Shown: positions 21,017 to 31,205, counted from the stretch's first letter. The stretch is DNA of 64,000 bases from Blochmannia endosymbiont of Camponotus sp. (GCF_023586085.1 NZ_CP097757.1:124001-188000); one strand, 5' to 3'. Numbers and translations: made by a program. The notes: generated by a model from the letters alone, not told the origin.

Positions 21017-21799
21017 TTATGTATTTTCATTTTTATGCAGTAAATTATTGTGATTTTTTAATTTTCTTACAAGTCTGGCAGGTTTTCCTGTCACTGTAGC
21101 ATAAGGTGGTACGGAATGTAGTACAACAGATCCAGCCCCAACTTTAGCTCCGTATCCTATTTCAATATTACCTAAAATAATGGCACTGGCCCCAATCATC
21201 ACTCTTTGCCTAACTTTAGGATGACGATCGCCATTTATTTTACCAGTTCCTCCTAAAGTAACAGATTGCATTATAGATACATTATTTTCTATAATTGATG
21301 TTTCTCCTATTACTACTCCAGTGGCATGATCTATCATAACACCGCATCCAATACTTGCAGCGGGATGAATATCGACATTAAAAGCAGCGGAGATATGATT
21401 ATAAAAATACATAGACAATTCTTGACGATTATTATGCCATAACCAATGAGAAATACGATGTGCTTGCAATGCATGAAATCCTTTAAAGTATAGAAAAGGA
21501 GTAAAATACTTAGTTACAGATGGATCGTTCAAATGTATTGCATAAATATCTCGTGCTGCAGCAGTAATTATGTTTTCGTCAGAATTATATATGTCTTCTA
21601 ATATTTTGATTATATCAGTTATAGGTATATCTACATTATTCAATTTTTTAGATAGTATATGAATTAGCGCATTCTTAAAATTTTTATGTTTTAATATAGT
21701 AGTATATATAAAATTAGCCAATATAGGTTCGGATTCGGTTAATAATTTCGCTTCAACCTTAATATTATTCCAAACTATTTCTAATATATTTAAAGGCAT
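21017..21799 (-). CDS. cysE: Serine O-acetyltransferase, C-terminal tail shortened
   Basis: Makes O-acetylserine from serine and acetyl-CoA, the first step of cysteine synthesis. The 260 residues include the N-terminal helical domain and the left-handed beta-helix with D143 and H158, the same numbering as E. coli. The body aligns without gaps to PARLV, then ends in a basic tail (KLKNHNNLLHKNENT). The E. coli tail ending GDGI, which inserts into CysK and carries cysteine feedback sensitivity, is missing. Upstream neighbour gpsA is 66 bases away, as in the E. coli secB-gpsA-cysE order. Confidence 0.96.
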   Translation of the reverse strand: MPLNILEIVWNNIKVEAKLLTESEPILANFIYTTILKHKNFKNALIHILSKKLNNVDIPITDIIKILEDIYNSDENIITAAARDIYAIHLNDPSVTKYFTPFLYFKGFHALQAHRISHWLWHNNRQELSMYFYNHISAAFNVDIHPAASIGCGVMIDHATGVVIGETSIIENNVSIMQSVTLGGTGKINGDRHPKVRQRVMIGASAIILGNIEIGYGAKVGAGSVVLHSVPPYATVTGKPARLVRKLKNHNNLLHKNENT

Positions 21800-21865
21800 A
21801 AGCTTACCTTATTTTCATAACATGAAGAATAACTAAAATAGATATATTATTAATTATTTTAGTTA

Positions 21866-22888
21866 TTAAATTTTTTTTCTTTTTTGTGTACGTTGTAATA
21901 AAGAATAAGCCGCATCATGAACATTTTTATTTTGATATAATATTTGATATATTTGTTCAGTAATGGGCATATCTATTTTATATTTAATAGATAACTCATA
22001 TACTTCTTTTGTGTTTAAGAATCCTTCTATTATTTGCCCAATATTTTTTTGGGCATGATGTATATTTAAACCCTGTCCCAAAAATATTCCAAATCGACGA
22101 TTTCGTGATTGATCATCAGTGCAAGTCAATACTAAATCTCCTAACCCGGCCAATCCCATGAAAGTTTCTGGTATTGCTCCAATTGCTGTTCCGAGACGCG
22201 ACATTTCTGCTAAACCTCGTGTAATTAGTGCTGTTCGTGCGTTGGATCCAAATCCTATTCCATCAGAAATACCTGCTCCAATAGCAATAATATTCTTTAC
22301 TGCTCCCGCTATTTGAGTACCAATAGTATCAGTATTAACATATATTCTAAAATTTTTGTTGCAATGCAGTATATTTTGTAAATCATAATTTAATATTGCA
22401 TCGGTGGAAGATAATGTTATTGCAGTAGGCAATCCTATAGCGAGTTCCTTAGCAAAAGTTGGACCAGAAATAATTGCAATAGGCACATTATTTCCTAAAA
22501 TGTCACGTGTCACGTCTTTTAGAAAACGGCCAGTTTTGGGTTCTAATCCTTTAGATGCTATGATAATACGAGTATTTTTTTTTAACTTTGGTTTTATTTG
22601 CATTAACACATGACTAAATATATGACTTGGTACTGCAATTAATAAATTTAAGCAGGTAGCTAAGGTTACTGATAGAGATGTTTCTAAATATAACGATGGC
22701 GGAAAGGGTATATTTGGTAAATAGGCTTGATTGCATCGATGAGTTTTAAGCGTTTGAATGTGAGAGGCATTATGGCCCCATAATAATACTATATGACCAT
22801 TTCTAGATAACGCAATAGCCATGGCCGTACCATAGGATCCAGCCCCAATTATTGTAACAGTAGGATGTACAATAGTAGACATAGTCAT
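21866..22888 (-). CDS. gpsA: Glycerol-3-phosphate dehydrogenase [NAD(P)+]
   Basis: Makes sn-glycerol 3-phosphate for phospholipids. The 340 residues compare with 339 in E. coli. The Rossmann motif GAGSYGTA and the catalytic lysine motif [13 protein letters not shown] are intact. A second ATG six bases in (22882) is an equally possible start. A T9 run lies at about 22575-22583 on the plus strand. It follows secB on the same strand by 30 bases. Confidence 0.96.
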   Translation of the reverse strand: MTMSTIVHPTVTIIGAGSYGTAMAIALSRNGHIVLLWGHNASHIQTLKTHRCNQAYLPNIPFPPSLYLETSLSVTLATCLNLLIAVPSHIFSHVLMQIKPKLKKNTRIIIASKGLEPKTGRFLKDVTRDILGNNVPIAIISGPTFAKELAIGLPTAITLSSTDAILNYDLQNILHCNKNFRIYVNTDTIGTQIAGAVKNIIAIGAGISDGIGFGSNARTALITRGLAEMSRLGTAIGAIPETFMGLAGLGDLVLTCTDDQSRNRRFGIFLGQGLNIHHAQKNIGQIIEGFLNTKEVYELSIKYKIDMPITEQIYQILYQNKNVHDAAYSLLQRTQKRKKI

Positions 22889-22918
22889 GAAAACTCAACT
22901 ATTTTATAATACTAATTT

Positions 22919-23365
22919 TTAGGGTGTATTATCATGTTTTTTTAGAGACTTAATAAATAACATATCGAAATTGATTGGGTCTAAATTAAATTGAGGAAAA
23001 GTTCCTCTAGACACTTGGCTACTTATGCATTCACTAGCGTAAGGGAACAAAATACCTGGACAATATGCACTGAGACAATGTCTCATTTGTGTTTGATTAA
23101 GTCCTAAAATATTAAAAATTCCAGCTTGTTTTACTTGACACAAAAAAGCTGTATTTTCCCCAATTTTTGCAGTAACAGTGATGTATAATACTACTTCATA
23201 TGCGTTAGTATGGATATTAGCCGAATTGCAAGATAAATCTACCGTAATTTTTGGATTCCAGGTTGTTTGAAAAACTTCAGGAGTATTCGGAGCTTCAAAC
23301 GAAACATCTTTTGTATATATCCTTTTTATGTGAAACAATGTATTACTTTTATTACTTTCTAGCAC
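22919..23365 (-). CDS. secB: Protein-export chaperone SecB, GTG start
   Basis: Homotetrameric chaperone that keeps pre-proteins unfolded and hands them to SecA. The 148 residues compare with 155 in E. coli; the acidic C-terminal tail is shorter. [13 protein letters not shown] and the [10 protein letters not shown] region are conserved. The start is GTG at 23365, preceded by AAGGTG; an ATG five bases upstream is out of frame and meets a stop at once. Confidence 0.96.
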   Translation of the reverse strand: MLESNKSNTLFHIKRIYTKDVSFEAPNTPEVFQTTWNPKITVDLSCNSANIHTNAYEVVLYITVTAKIGENTAFLCQVKQAGIFNILGLNQTQMRHCLSAYCPGILFPYASECISSQVSRGTFPQFNLDPINFDMLFIKSLKKHDNTP

Positions 23366-23428
23366 ATAAACACCTTACAACCTTCGATGTTAATAAGCAA
23401 TTATTATTTTTTATGTTTTTAGTTTAAA

Positions 23429-23680
23429 TTATTTTAATTTCCCCTGGTTATTTAATGATACCAAATCATCCGACCCTCCAATATGTAAACCATCTATAAA
23501 AATCTGTGGTACTGTGGTGCATCCATTAGATCGTTGTTTCATTTCTATATACATATTATTTAGTAAGTTATTATCATCTATGGTAATTTCTTTAAAATCT
23601 AATGATTTTTTTATTAATAATGATTTAGCGCGATCACAATAAGGACAGTTTTTTTTTGTGTAAATTTCAATGTAAGCCAT
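23429..23680 (-). CDS. grxC: Glutaredoxin 3
   Basis: Glutathione-dependent dithiol oxidoreductase with active site CPYC (about residues 11-14), the same as E. coli Grx3. I prefer the ATG at 23680, giving 83 residues as in E. coli (MAYIEIYTKK), with GAGAG upstream. An in-frame ATG at 23692 overlaps the yibN stop as TAATG and would add four residues. The TVPQIFIDG motif with cis-Pro is present. A T9 run on the plus strand lies at about 23649-23657. Confidence 0.95.
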   Translation of the reverse strand: MAYIEIYTKKNCPYCDRAKSLLIKKSLDFKEITIDDNNLLNNMYIEMKQRSNGCTTVPQIFIDGLHIGGSDDLVSLNNQGKLK

Positions 23681-23691
23681 TTTTACTCTCA

Positions 23692-24141
23692 TTATTTTAA
23701 TATTTTGTTTGTTAATAGCAGAGGAAAGTTATCAGATTTCCAACCAACTATACCGCCATGAAGTACATATACCTCTTCGAATTTTAATTTATACAAGTGC
23801 TGTTTAATTGAGTGAGCTAGCGAATTATTATCATGTACTACAATTAATGGATATTTTTTAAATCTTTTTAGCTTATAAATATTATTATTTTTAATGTCTT
23901 TTATTGGTACATTAATGCTATTTGTTATGTGTCCTGAGCAATAGTCATCTTGACTACGAATATCTATTACTATTGCTTTTTTTTTATTTATTAATAAAAT
24001 AGCTTGATCACGTAATATTTCGGAAGATTTGAATAAACAACTGCTAATTGTAGTATATAAAGTTGCAATTAACAAGAGCACCCATATGATACTCAGTATT
24101 GGATGTTGTTGTAAAAATATTGTTATTTCCTGTATATACAT
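23692..24141 (-). CDS. yibN: Membrane-anchored rhodanese-domain protein YibN
   Basis: 149 residues with an N-terminal transmembrane segment (about residues 15-35) and a rhodanese-like domain (about 40-145). E. coli YibN (143 residues) sits in the same place upstream of grxC and secB. The position of the catalytic loop cysteine in E. coli is Ala here (DNNSLAHSI), so sulfurtransferase activity is unlikely. Its role may be structural and is not established by the sequence. First gene of the yibN-grxC-secB-gpsA-cysE run. Confidence 0.9.
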   Translation of the reverse strand: MYIQEITIFLQQHPILSIIWVLLLIATLYTTISSCLFKSSEILRDQAILLINKKKAIVIDIRSQDDYCSGHITNSINVPIKDIKNNNIYKLKRFKKYPLIVVHDNNSLAHSIKQHLYKLKFEEVYVLHGGIVGWKSDNFPLLLTNKILK

Positions 24142-24622
24142 GGATTGTAAACCTTATTAAAACAATACTATATTAATCAATATATTTATGATTGTGAAAA
24201 AGTATAATACAGTTTTTATTAAACTAACAGTACTATTAATAATTGTAATAAAATTGTAAGAATATACGTTTTAGTTTTGATAATATTTGTATAAACGAAT
24301 CAAAATAATATGTAATTAATCGTAATGCATAAGTGTACTAAATTTTATTAATAGCTATATTATATGTAGCATATATTTTGTTTTAACAAAATCTAGCGCA
24401 TTCTATCATGAATATATTAATAAATGAATATTATTCATGATACATTGTAATTTTCAGTTTTTATTAATCAAATCATAATTGATGATTGTTCTGCATCAGT
24501 ATTTGTTTTCTATAATAATATAATCATATAACAATATATAATTATATTGTTATATGATTATATTAAAACGAATTTAAGTTGTTGTGTTCATTATACCTAA
24601 TATGTATTTATGTGAGTAATGT
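24142..24622. other. Divergent promoter region between yibN and hldD
   Basis: 481 bases separating two divergent operons, so it should hold both promoters. The main feature is the 23-bp-arm palindrome at 24516-24565. No gene or RNA is seen. Confidence 0.6.
24516..24565. repeat. Perfect AT palindrome, 23-bp arms, 4-base loop
   Basis: Arms 24516-24538 and 24543-24565 are exact reverse complements around TAAT. It lies 57 bases before the hldD start between divergent genes, so it cannot be a terminator for either. It could form a cruciform in DNA or a hairpin in the hldD leader. Confidence 0.9.
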
Positions 24623-25588
24623 ATGATTATAGTTACTGGTGGAGCGGGGTTTATAGGTTGTAATATTATTAAAGCATTAAACAATATTTCATACAAAAAT
24701 ATCTTGGTAGTAGATAATTTAAAGAATGGAATGAAATATAAAAATTTAACAAATGTATATATTTCAGACTATATAGATAAGAGTCGTTTTATTAAAAATA
24801 TAGTTGACAGTCCTGTTGACTCTTATATTAAAAATATAGATGTAGTGTTTCATGAAGGGGCTTGCTCTTCCACTACTGAATGGGACGGTAAATATATGAT
24901 GGAAAATAATTATCAATATTCTAAAGATCTATTGTTGTATTGTATTAAAAGTAACATTCCTTTTATATATGCTTCTTCTGCATCAGTGTACGGGAAAGAT
25001 ACTAACATCCTGGTTAACTCTCAGAAATATGAACGACCTATTAATATATATAGTTATTCTAAATTTTTGTTTGATCAATATGTACGTGCTATGTTGCCAA
25101 AAGTTACATCTCAAGTTTGTGGATTAAGATATTTTAATGTTTATGGGCCCTATGAAGAACATAAAGGTAGTATGGCGAGTATAATATTGCAATTATATAG
25201 ACAAATCAAAAGCAAAAAACATCCAACATTATTTGTTGGAAGTAAGGAATTAAAACGAGATTTTATACATGTTGAAGATATAGTTGATATAAATCTTTGG
25301 GCTTGGAGTAATAATATGTCTGGAATTTTCGATTGTGGGATTGGTAAGGCTGCATCATTTGAGATCATCGCTAATATTATATTAAGTTTTTTTCGTAAGA
25401 ATATGACTATTAAATATATTTCGATGCCAAATAAAATCCGTGATCACTATCAGATTTTTACCCAAGCAAATATTTATCAGTTAAGAGAAGCAGGATATAG
25501 TAAGAAATTTATTGATATTAATAAAGGTATATACCAGTATTTAAAGTGGTTGTCATATAACGATATTGATCGTTATCATATGAAATAA
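24623..25588 (+). CDS. hldD: ADP-L-glycero-D-manno-heptose 6-epimerase
   Basis: NADP-dependent short-chain dehydrogenase that makes the heptose donor for the LPS inner core. The 321 residues compare with 310 in E. coli. The dinucleotide motif TGGAGFIG is at 5-12, EGACSSTTEWDGKYM is conserved, and the catalytic YSYSK gives Y143 and K147. First gene of a tight hldD-waaF-waaC run as in E. coli. Confidence 0.97.
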   Translation: MIIVTGGAGFIGCNIIKALNNISYKNILVVDNLKNGMKYKNLTNVYISDYIDKSRFIKNIVDSPVDSYIKNIDVVFHEGACSSTTEWDGKYMMENNYQYSKDLLLYCIKSNIPFIYASSASVYGKDTNILVNSQKYERPINIYSYSKFLFDQYVRAMLPKVTSQVCGLRYFNVYGPYEEHKGSMASIILQLYRQIKSKKHPTLFVGSKELKRDFIHVEDIVDINLWAWSNNMSGIFDCGIGKAASFEIIANIILSFFRKNMTIKYISMPNKIRDHYQIFTQANIYQLREAGYSKKFIDINKGIYQYLKWLSYNDIDRYHMK

Positions 25589-25607
25589 GTAAAGTGTAGT
25601 GTTGGTT

Positions 25608-26651
25608 ATGAAAATATTAGTGGTTAGTCCTTCATGGATCGGTGATACTGTGATGTCACATAGTATGTATCGTTTACTTACTAATCAGTATTGTTCTAAT
25701 ATAAAGATTGATGTTATTACGTCAATATGGTGCAAAGATCTTTTTAATTATATGCCTGAAGTCAATCGCACATTATTTATTCCTTACAGACATGGAGCAT
25801 TAGAGCTTGCAAAATGTTTTCGTCTGGGAAAAATTTTAAAAAACGAAAAATATCAACAGGCAATAATATTACCTAATTCGTTTAAATCAGCTTTAATACC
25901 ATTTTTTGCAGATGTTCCAATTCGTACTGGATGGCGTGGGGAGATGAGGTATGGTGTAATAAATGATTTAAGGAGGCTTAAACCCGCATCGCTACCATTA
26001 ATGGTGCAACGTTATGCTGCTTTAGCATATGACAGCAATGTTATAAAACATTTTTGTGATTTACCTTATCCGCTACCATGGCCTTATTTAAATATAAGCA
26101 AAAAAGAAATTGAAGATGTATTATGTAAATTTAATTTAGATAATCATAAAAAACTATTAATTGGATTGTGCCCAGGTTCAGAATTTGGATTAGCCAAGAA
26201 TTGGCCACACTATCATTATGCAACGTTAGCTATTCAATTAATTTATTGCGGATACCATGTGGTTATATTAGGATCATCTAAAGATCAATTAATTGATAAA
26301 TTTATTGAATATAGTATTCTAAAAAATTTGAAACAACATTATAACAATCTTATAGGGATTACATCTTTAAGTGAAGCTATTGCAATTATAGCGGCGTGTA
26401 AGGGAATTGTTAGTAATGATTCTGGTCTGATGCATATAGCTTGTGCGTTGAAATGTCCTGTAGTAGGATTGTACGGTCCTAGTAATCCTAATTTTACTCC
26501 TCCTTTATTTCATCAATCTATTGTAATGCGTTGTATTCAAAGATGTTATACTATGCGCAGAGATAGTACTCTATATGATGGTTATCATAGTAGTTTAGTA
26601 AATATTACTCCAGATCAAGTTTTAAAAGCATTAAAGAAATTATTAAATTAA
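25608..26651 (+). CDS. waaF: ADP-heptose:LPS heptosyltransferase II
   Basis: GT9-family transferase that adds the second heptose to the LPS inner core at the inner membrane. I choose ATG 25608 (MKILVVSPSWIGDT), giving 347 residues against 348 in E. coli; a GTG at 25599 would add three residues. Motifs NSFKSALIPFF, GWRGEMRYG and SNDSGLMHIA are conserved. Starts 19 bases after hldD. Confidence 0.96.
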   Translation: MKILVVSPSWIGDTVMSHSMYRLLTNQYCSNIKIDVITSIWCKDLFNYMPEVNRTLFIPYRHGALELAKCFRLGKILKNEKYQQAIILPNSFKSALIPFFADVPIRTGWRGEMRYGVINDLRRLKPASLPLMVQRYAALAYDSNVIKHFCDLPYPLPWPYLNISKKEIEDVLCKFNLDNHKKLLIGLCPGSEFGLAKNWPHYHYATLAIQLIYCGYHVVILGSSKDQLIDKFIEYSILKNLKQHYNNLIGITSLSEAIAIIAACKGIVSNDSGLMHIACALKCPVVGLYGPSNPNFTPPLFHQSIVMRCIQRCYTMRRDSTLYDGYHSSLVNITPDQVLKALKKLLN

Positions 26652-26667
26652 TTAATAAAATATATTC

Positions 26668-27642
26668 ATGAAGGTTTTAATTATAAAAGTTTCTTCTATG
26701 GGAGATATTATACATACTTTGCCTGCGATTACTGATGCATCGGTTTCTGTGCCAAAAATATCATTTAATTGGGTCGTAGAAGAAACTTTTTCTGAGATTC
26801 TTAGATGGCATCCAGCCATACATCAAATTATCCCTATAAATCTTAGATTTTGGATAAAAAATTGGTATGACACTTCTTCATGGAAGAAATATTATGAGTG
26901 TATTCAAGAATTAAAAAAAAAAGAATACGATGTAATTATTGATGCACAGGGTCTATTGAAGACATCGTTGTTAATAACATGTAGTTCACGTGGTGAAAAA
27001 CATGGAATGGATTATATAAGCACACGAGAACCCATTAGTTCTTTGTTTTATCACAAACGACATTACGTAAACAAGAGCCAACATGCTGTAGAACGCATTC
27101 GTCAGCTTTTTTCGTTGAGTTTAAAATATCCTGTACCGTCTTGTATAGGAAAATATAATATTGAGCATTTATTTCCACCTCAAAAAAATAACGTTCCTTA
27201 TTTAATATTTTTTCATGCTACTACTAAAATAAAAAAACATTGGCCAGAACTTAACTGGAGTGTCATTGCGCGATGTGCTATTAATGCAGGTTATCATATT
27301 AAATTACCTTTTTGGACAAAAAGTGAAGAATCACGTATTAATCGGTTGGTAAAATTATCTTATAACCAAATAATAGTCTTACCAAAATTAACATTGCAAG
27401 AAATTGCCATGCAAATATCTGGAGCAACGGCGATAATATCTGTTGATACTGGACTTAGTCATTTAGCAGCAGCACTTAGTTGTCCTAATTTAACATTATA
27501 TGGACCAACTAATCCTGAATTAATTGGAACATATGGACAAAATCAAATTATTTTATATTCTTCAACTAAAAAAATGGAACACTTAAATCCTATGTATGTT
27601 TGGGAAGTATTTCAAAAGGTTTTAGCTTTGACATCTATTTAA
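26668..27642 (+). CDS. waaC: LPS heptosyltransferase I
   Basis: GT9-family transferase that adds the first heptose to Kdo2-lipid A. 324 residues against 319 in E. coli. The N-terminal VSSMGDIIHTLPA and C-terminal SVDTGLSHLAAAL motifs are clear. An A10 run at 26913-26922 (encoding LKKKE) is a likely slippage site. Follows waaF by 16 bases. Confidence 0.96.
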   Translation: MKVLIIKVSSMGDIIHTLPAITDASVSVPKISFNWVVEETFSEILRWHPAIHQIIPINLRFWIKNWYDTSSWKKYYECIQELKKKEYDVIIDAQGLLKTSLLITCSSRGEKHGMDYISTREPISSLFYHKRHYVNKSQHAVERIRQLFSLSLKYPVPSCIGKYNIEHLFPPQKNNVPYLIFFHATTKIKKHWPELNWSVIARCAINAGYHIKLPFWTKSEESRINRLVKLSYNQIIVLPKLTLQEIAMQISGATAIISVDTGLSHLAAALSCPNLTLYGPTNPELIGTYGQNQIILYSSTKKMEHLNPMYVWEVFQKVLALTSI

Positions 27643-28416
27643 GAATATTTTTTAAATAAACCCATTTATTATTAATGTTATAATGGTGCTATTGTTGCTG
27701 AGTATAGATTATTTTAAGTTTAAAAAATATTACTATTATTTATAGTTTTAGTGTTTATATATTTCTAATAATTTTTAGAGTTGTTTTATTTTAAAAATAG
27801 TTAATATTTAGAGCGCATATGTTATTTATGTAACATGTGTTACTTTTAAAAATTAAAATTATATAATATTCCGGCACTAACTATTTATAATTAGCGAATC
27901 TGGTATATAAATTCCAGACATTTATTTTCAATAAAAGTTATTATGAGTAAATTTAATATTGCTGACTCATACTCTTATATCTATACAATCATAATGATTG
28001 TATAGAGTTATGTTGTAATCTTAGAATATTAAATATTTTTGAGCATTATTAATTTTTGCGTATATTCGATTATTTGAATTACTTAATACTATTTAAGTAA
28101 AATTAAAAATTTTATGTAATAACATATGTTACTTTTTAAGTAATTAATGATTTTATTTATATAAATATTTAGTAAAATTTCAAATTTAATTATTTTTATT
28201 AGCATGAAAAACATCAAAATAAAATGGGTGTTGTTTTTTATTATTGATATTTTATTAGATTTATATGTTTTTAAATAATTTATTTTAATTCACATAAGAA
28301 TGGATCGTTAAATCGTATCTTATGAAATATATCAGTATTGATATATTATTAAATTTCACATACACTCCTAAAAGTGGTAATTATAAATATATTAACTGAT
28401 TATTTTGAGATATCAT
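27643..28416. other. Gene-free stretch between waaC and waaA
   Basis: 774 bases where enterics carry outer-core and ligase genes (waaL and the waaQ operon). All are absent, which predicts a rough, core-only LPS. A perfect 12-bp hairpin (27980-27991 with 27995-28006, loop TAA) is the only structure I see. Confidence 0.6.
27980..28006. repeat. Perfect inverted repeat, 12-bp arms, 3-base loop
   Basis: Arms 27980-27991 and 27995-28006 around TAA, about 340 bases after the waaC stop. No T-run follows on the plus strand, so a terminator role is doubtful. Confidence 0.75.
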
Positions 28417-29700
28417 ATGTTTGTACTATATATTGGAATATATAGTATTATTATGTATATCGCTCAACCTATAATATGGATACGGTTATTATGGCGTAGT
28501 AGGAAATCACCATCATATCGTAAACGTTGGTTAGAGCGTTATGGGTTCTATCATAAACCTATTAAATCTGATGGTATTATTTTGCATGCTGTATCTCTTG
28601 GGGAAACATTAGCAGCGATTCCGCTGATACGTGCTTTACAGAAACGTTATCCGAAAATAACTATTACATTAACTGCAATGACCCCAACAGGAATAGAACT
28701 AGCGCAGTCTAGGTTTCATGGTAACACACATTGTAGTTACTTGCCATATGATTTACCTGGTTCTATGAAACGATTTATTGATCAAGTTAGACCTAAATTA
28801 GTTATTGCTATGGAAACTGAGTTATGGCCGAATCTTATTAATATATTATATCGACGCAATATCCCTTTTGTTATTGTTAATGCTCGTCTTTCATTTCGTT
28901 CTTTTATTGGGTATAAGAAGTTTCGTTATTTTATTTCATTAATTATGGAACGTATAACTTTTATTGCTGCCCAAAATAAAGGAGATGCTGTTCGATTCCT
29001 TAAGTTAGGATTAAAAAAAAATAAATTATTTGTTACAGGTAATTTAAAGTTTGATATTGAAATATCTCAGGATTTGTTAAATAAAATTTCATTTTTAAAA
29101 AAAACCTGGATTAAAGAACGACAGGTATGGATTGCTAGTAGTACTCATGAAGGAGAGGAAACATTATTACTACAAGTACATAAACATCTTTTGACAATAT
29201 TTCCTGATTTATTGATGATTTTAGCTCCGCGCCATCCAGAACGTTTTATTAATGTTAGAAGTATTACTGAGCAAGCTGGCTTTTCCTGTATTATGAGAAG
29301 TGGCGGCGTTGCGCCATCTTCAAAAACGCAGGTAATTATTAACGATACTATAGGAGAGTTGATGTTACTGTATGGTGTTTCGGATATAGCTTTTATTGGA
29401 GGTAGTTTAGTAAAACACGGAGGACATAATCCATTAGAGCCAGCAGCACATTCTATTCCGTTGATTATGGGCCCATATACTTTCAATTTTCATGATATTT
29501 GTATTAAATTATATAAATCAGGTGGATTAATTACTGTAACTGATACTGAATCTTTAATAACTACTATTGCTATGTTACTTACAAATAAACAGTGTCGTTT
29601 AAATTATGGTTATAGAGCTATTAAAGTTCTAAAACATAATCGAGGAGCGTTGCAACAATTATTATATTTATTAGATAATTATTTATTAATTAGAAAATAA
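28417..29700 (+). CDS. waaA: 3-deoxy-D-manno-octulosonic acid (Kdo) transferase
   Basis: Bifunctional transferase that adds two Kdo residues to lipid IVA at the inner membrane. ATG 28417 gives 427 residues against 425 in E. coli; a TTG at 28405 is less likely. The N-terminal membrane anchor (about residues 1-20), SLGETLAAIPL, METELWPN and the GGSLVKHGGHNPLEPA signature are present. An A9 run lies at about 29013-29021. Upstream of coaD as in E. coli. Confidence 0.96.
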   Translation: MFVLYIGIYSIIMYIAQPIIWIRLLWRSRKSPSYRKRWLERYGFYHKPIKSDGIILHAVSLGETLAAIPLIRALQKRYPKITITLTAMTPTGIELAQSRFHGNTHCSYLPYDLPGSMKRFIDQVRPKLVIAMETELWPNLINILYRRNIPFVIVNARLSFRSFIGYKKFRYFISLIMERITFIAAQNKGDAVRFLKLGLKKNKLFVTGNLKFDIEISQDLLNKISFLKKTWIKERQVWIASSTHEGEETLLLQVHKHLLTIFPDLLMILAPRHPERFINVRSITEQAGFSCIMRSGGVAPSSKTQVIINDTIGELMLLYGVSDIAFIGGSLVKHGGHNPLEPAAHSIPLIMGPYTFNFHDICIKLYKSGGLITVTDTESLITTIAMLLTNKQCRLNYGYRAIKVLKHNRGALQQLLYLLDNYLLIRK

Positions 29701-30458
29701 TTTTTTACAATTAAAAATTATTGATTGTTGACTTAATTATGTAGCACTTAAAAGTTATCGTTGTTTTGTTATTATTTAAAAATATAGTAATACTTATGCG
29801 TAATATGAAATATTAAAATCATCTTTATACAATGCAGTTAAATTATAAAATTAAATTAAGAAACACAGTAATTGGAAGATTATAGTATGATTTGATGTTT
29901 TTATTTTCATTGTCAATAGACCGTGATTTTAAACAAATAATTTTATGTATTATAATCTAGCATAGACAAAGGGTGTTGTTTTAATTTTTATAGATTCATG
30001 TATAACTGTTATATAAATATATGTATAATATTAAAGTTTGTTTGTGTTGGAATTTATAATTATATGTAGATATATATGATATCTGATACAAATGATTATA
30101 TCTTAAAAAATTTTAATAATATTTTTTAAAGTATATATATGTTTAAATAGTAATTAGGATTAATTAAGATTTGTGGTATAAGAGTGATTATTTTATCTTT
30201 GATAAATATTTGTTAAATTTTAATACGAATAGTTTAAATATGTGGAAATATAGGAACTAAAACTATTTTTTAAACATATTTAATAGTTATTACGCGATCC
30301 TGTATTTTTTGAGACATATTTATGTTTTAATTAGATATTTAAATCTTTAAATATAGGCAGTATTACAATACTGATAAAAAATCAGTTTAGTTTATTTATA
30401 TAGATAAATGTGTTTTATAGTTTTTACTTTAATTGTAAAAAAGTATAATTTCTAATAT
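29701..30458. other. Gene-free stretch between waaA and coaD
   Basis: 758 AT-rich bases. In E. coli these genes are close together, so the insertion of so much apparently empty DNA is unexplained. No ORF of useful length, RNA or long perfect hairpin is seen. Confidence 0.55.
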
Positions 30459-30968
30459 ATGATGATAACTCATGCAATGTATCCAGGAACTTTTGATCCA
30501 TTAACTTATGGGCATTTAGATATAATTGTTAGAGCCCATAAAATTTTTGATGAAGTATTTTTAGCAGTAGCTGAAAATCCACAAAAAAATCCTCTGTTTA
30601 GTCTTAAAGAGCGTGTAATATTTGCAGAACAAGCGACTGCAACATTGTCTAATGTAACAGTATTTGGGTTTAATGATTTAACGATAAACGTTATGAAAAA
30701 AAAACAAGTAAATATTTTAATTCGGGGTTTAAGAACTAGATCAGATTTTGAATATGAAATACAACTTGCAAAAATTAATAATTATTTTGAAAAAGAGATA
30801 GAAACGATATTTATGATATCTACGGGGATTTGGACATATCTTTCTTCTAAATTAGTGAAAGAGATTGCCCAATATGGAGGGAGCATAGACCAATTGATCC
30901 CTAATTTTATTGCTGAAAAAGTTATAGAAAAATTAAGAAATACTTCGAAAGATATAAAGACTTTATGA
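30459..30968 (+). CDS. coaD: Phosphopantetheine adenylyltransferase
   Basis: Fourth step of coenzyme A synthesis from pantothenate, transferring AMP to phosphopantetheine. The nucleotidyltransferase motif YPGTFDPLTYGH and the RGLRTRSDFEYE loop are conserved. Two adjacent ATGs start the frame; the second (30462) gives 168 residues and matches the E. coli N-terminus better. An A9 run lies at about 30698-30706. Confidence 0.95.
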   Translation: MMITHAMYPGTFDPLTYGHLDIIVRAHKIFDEVFLAVAENPQKNPLFSLKERVIFAEQATATLSNVTVFGFNDLTINVMKKKQVNILIRGLRTRSDFEYEIQLAKINNYFEKEIETIFMISTGIWTYLSSKLVKEIAQYGGSIDQLIPNFIAEKVIEKLRNTSKDIKTL

Positions 30969-31205
30969 TTATAAAAATACCATATATACTTATATTTCAA
31001 GCTTATGTATTTAATATTATAAGAAGTTATTATTTATTAGTAGATTATTGGAATAATTAAATATACCCTGGTTAATTCTGCTAATTTTTAATTAAATACA
31101 TGTTTTTAAAAGTACAATGTATACCACCAGTATATTTAGCTGAAGCTGGATCTCTCAAAGTTATTTTTTAATAAGTTATCGTAGGACGTTTAGTTCTTCG
31201 TTTAT

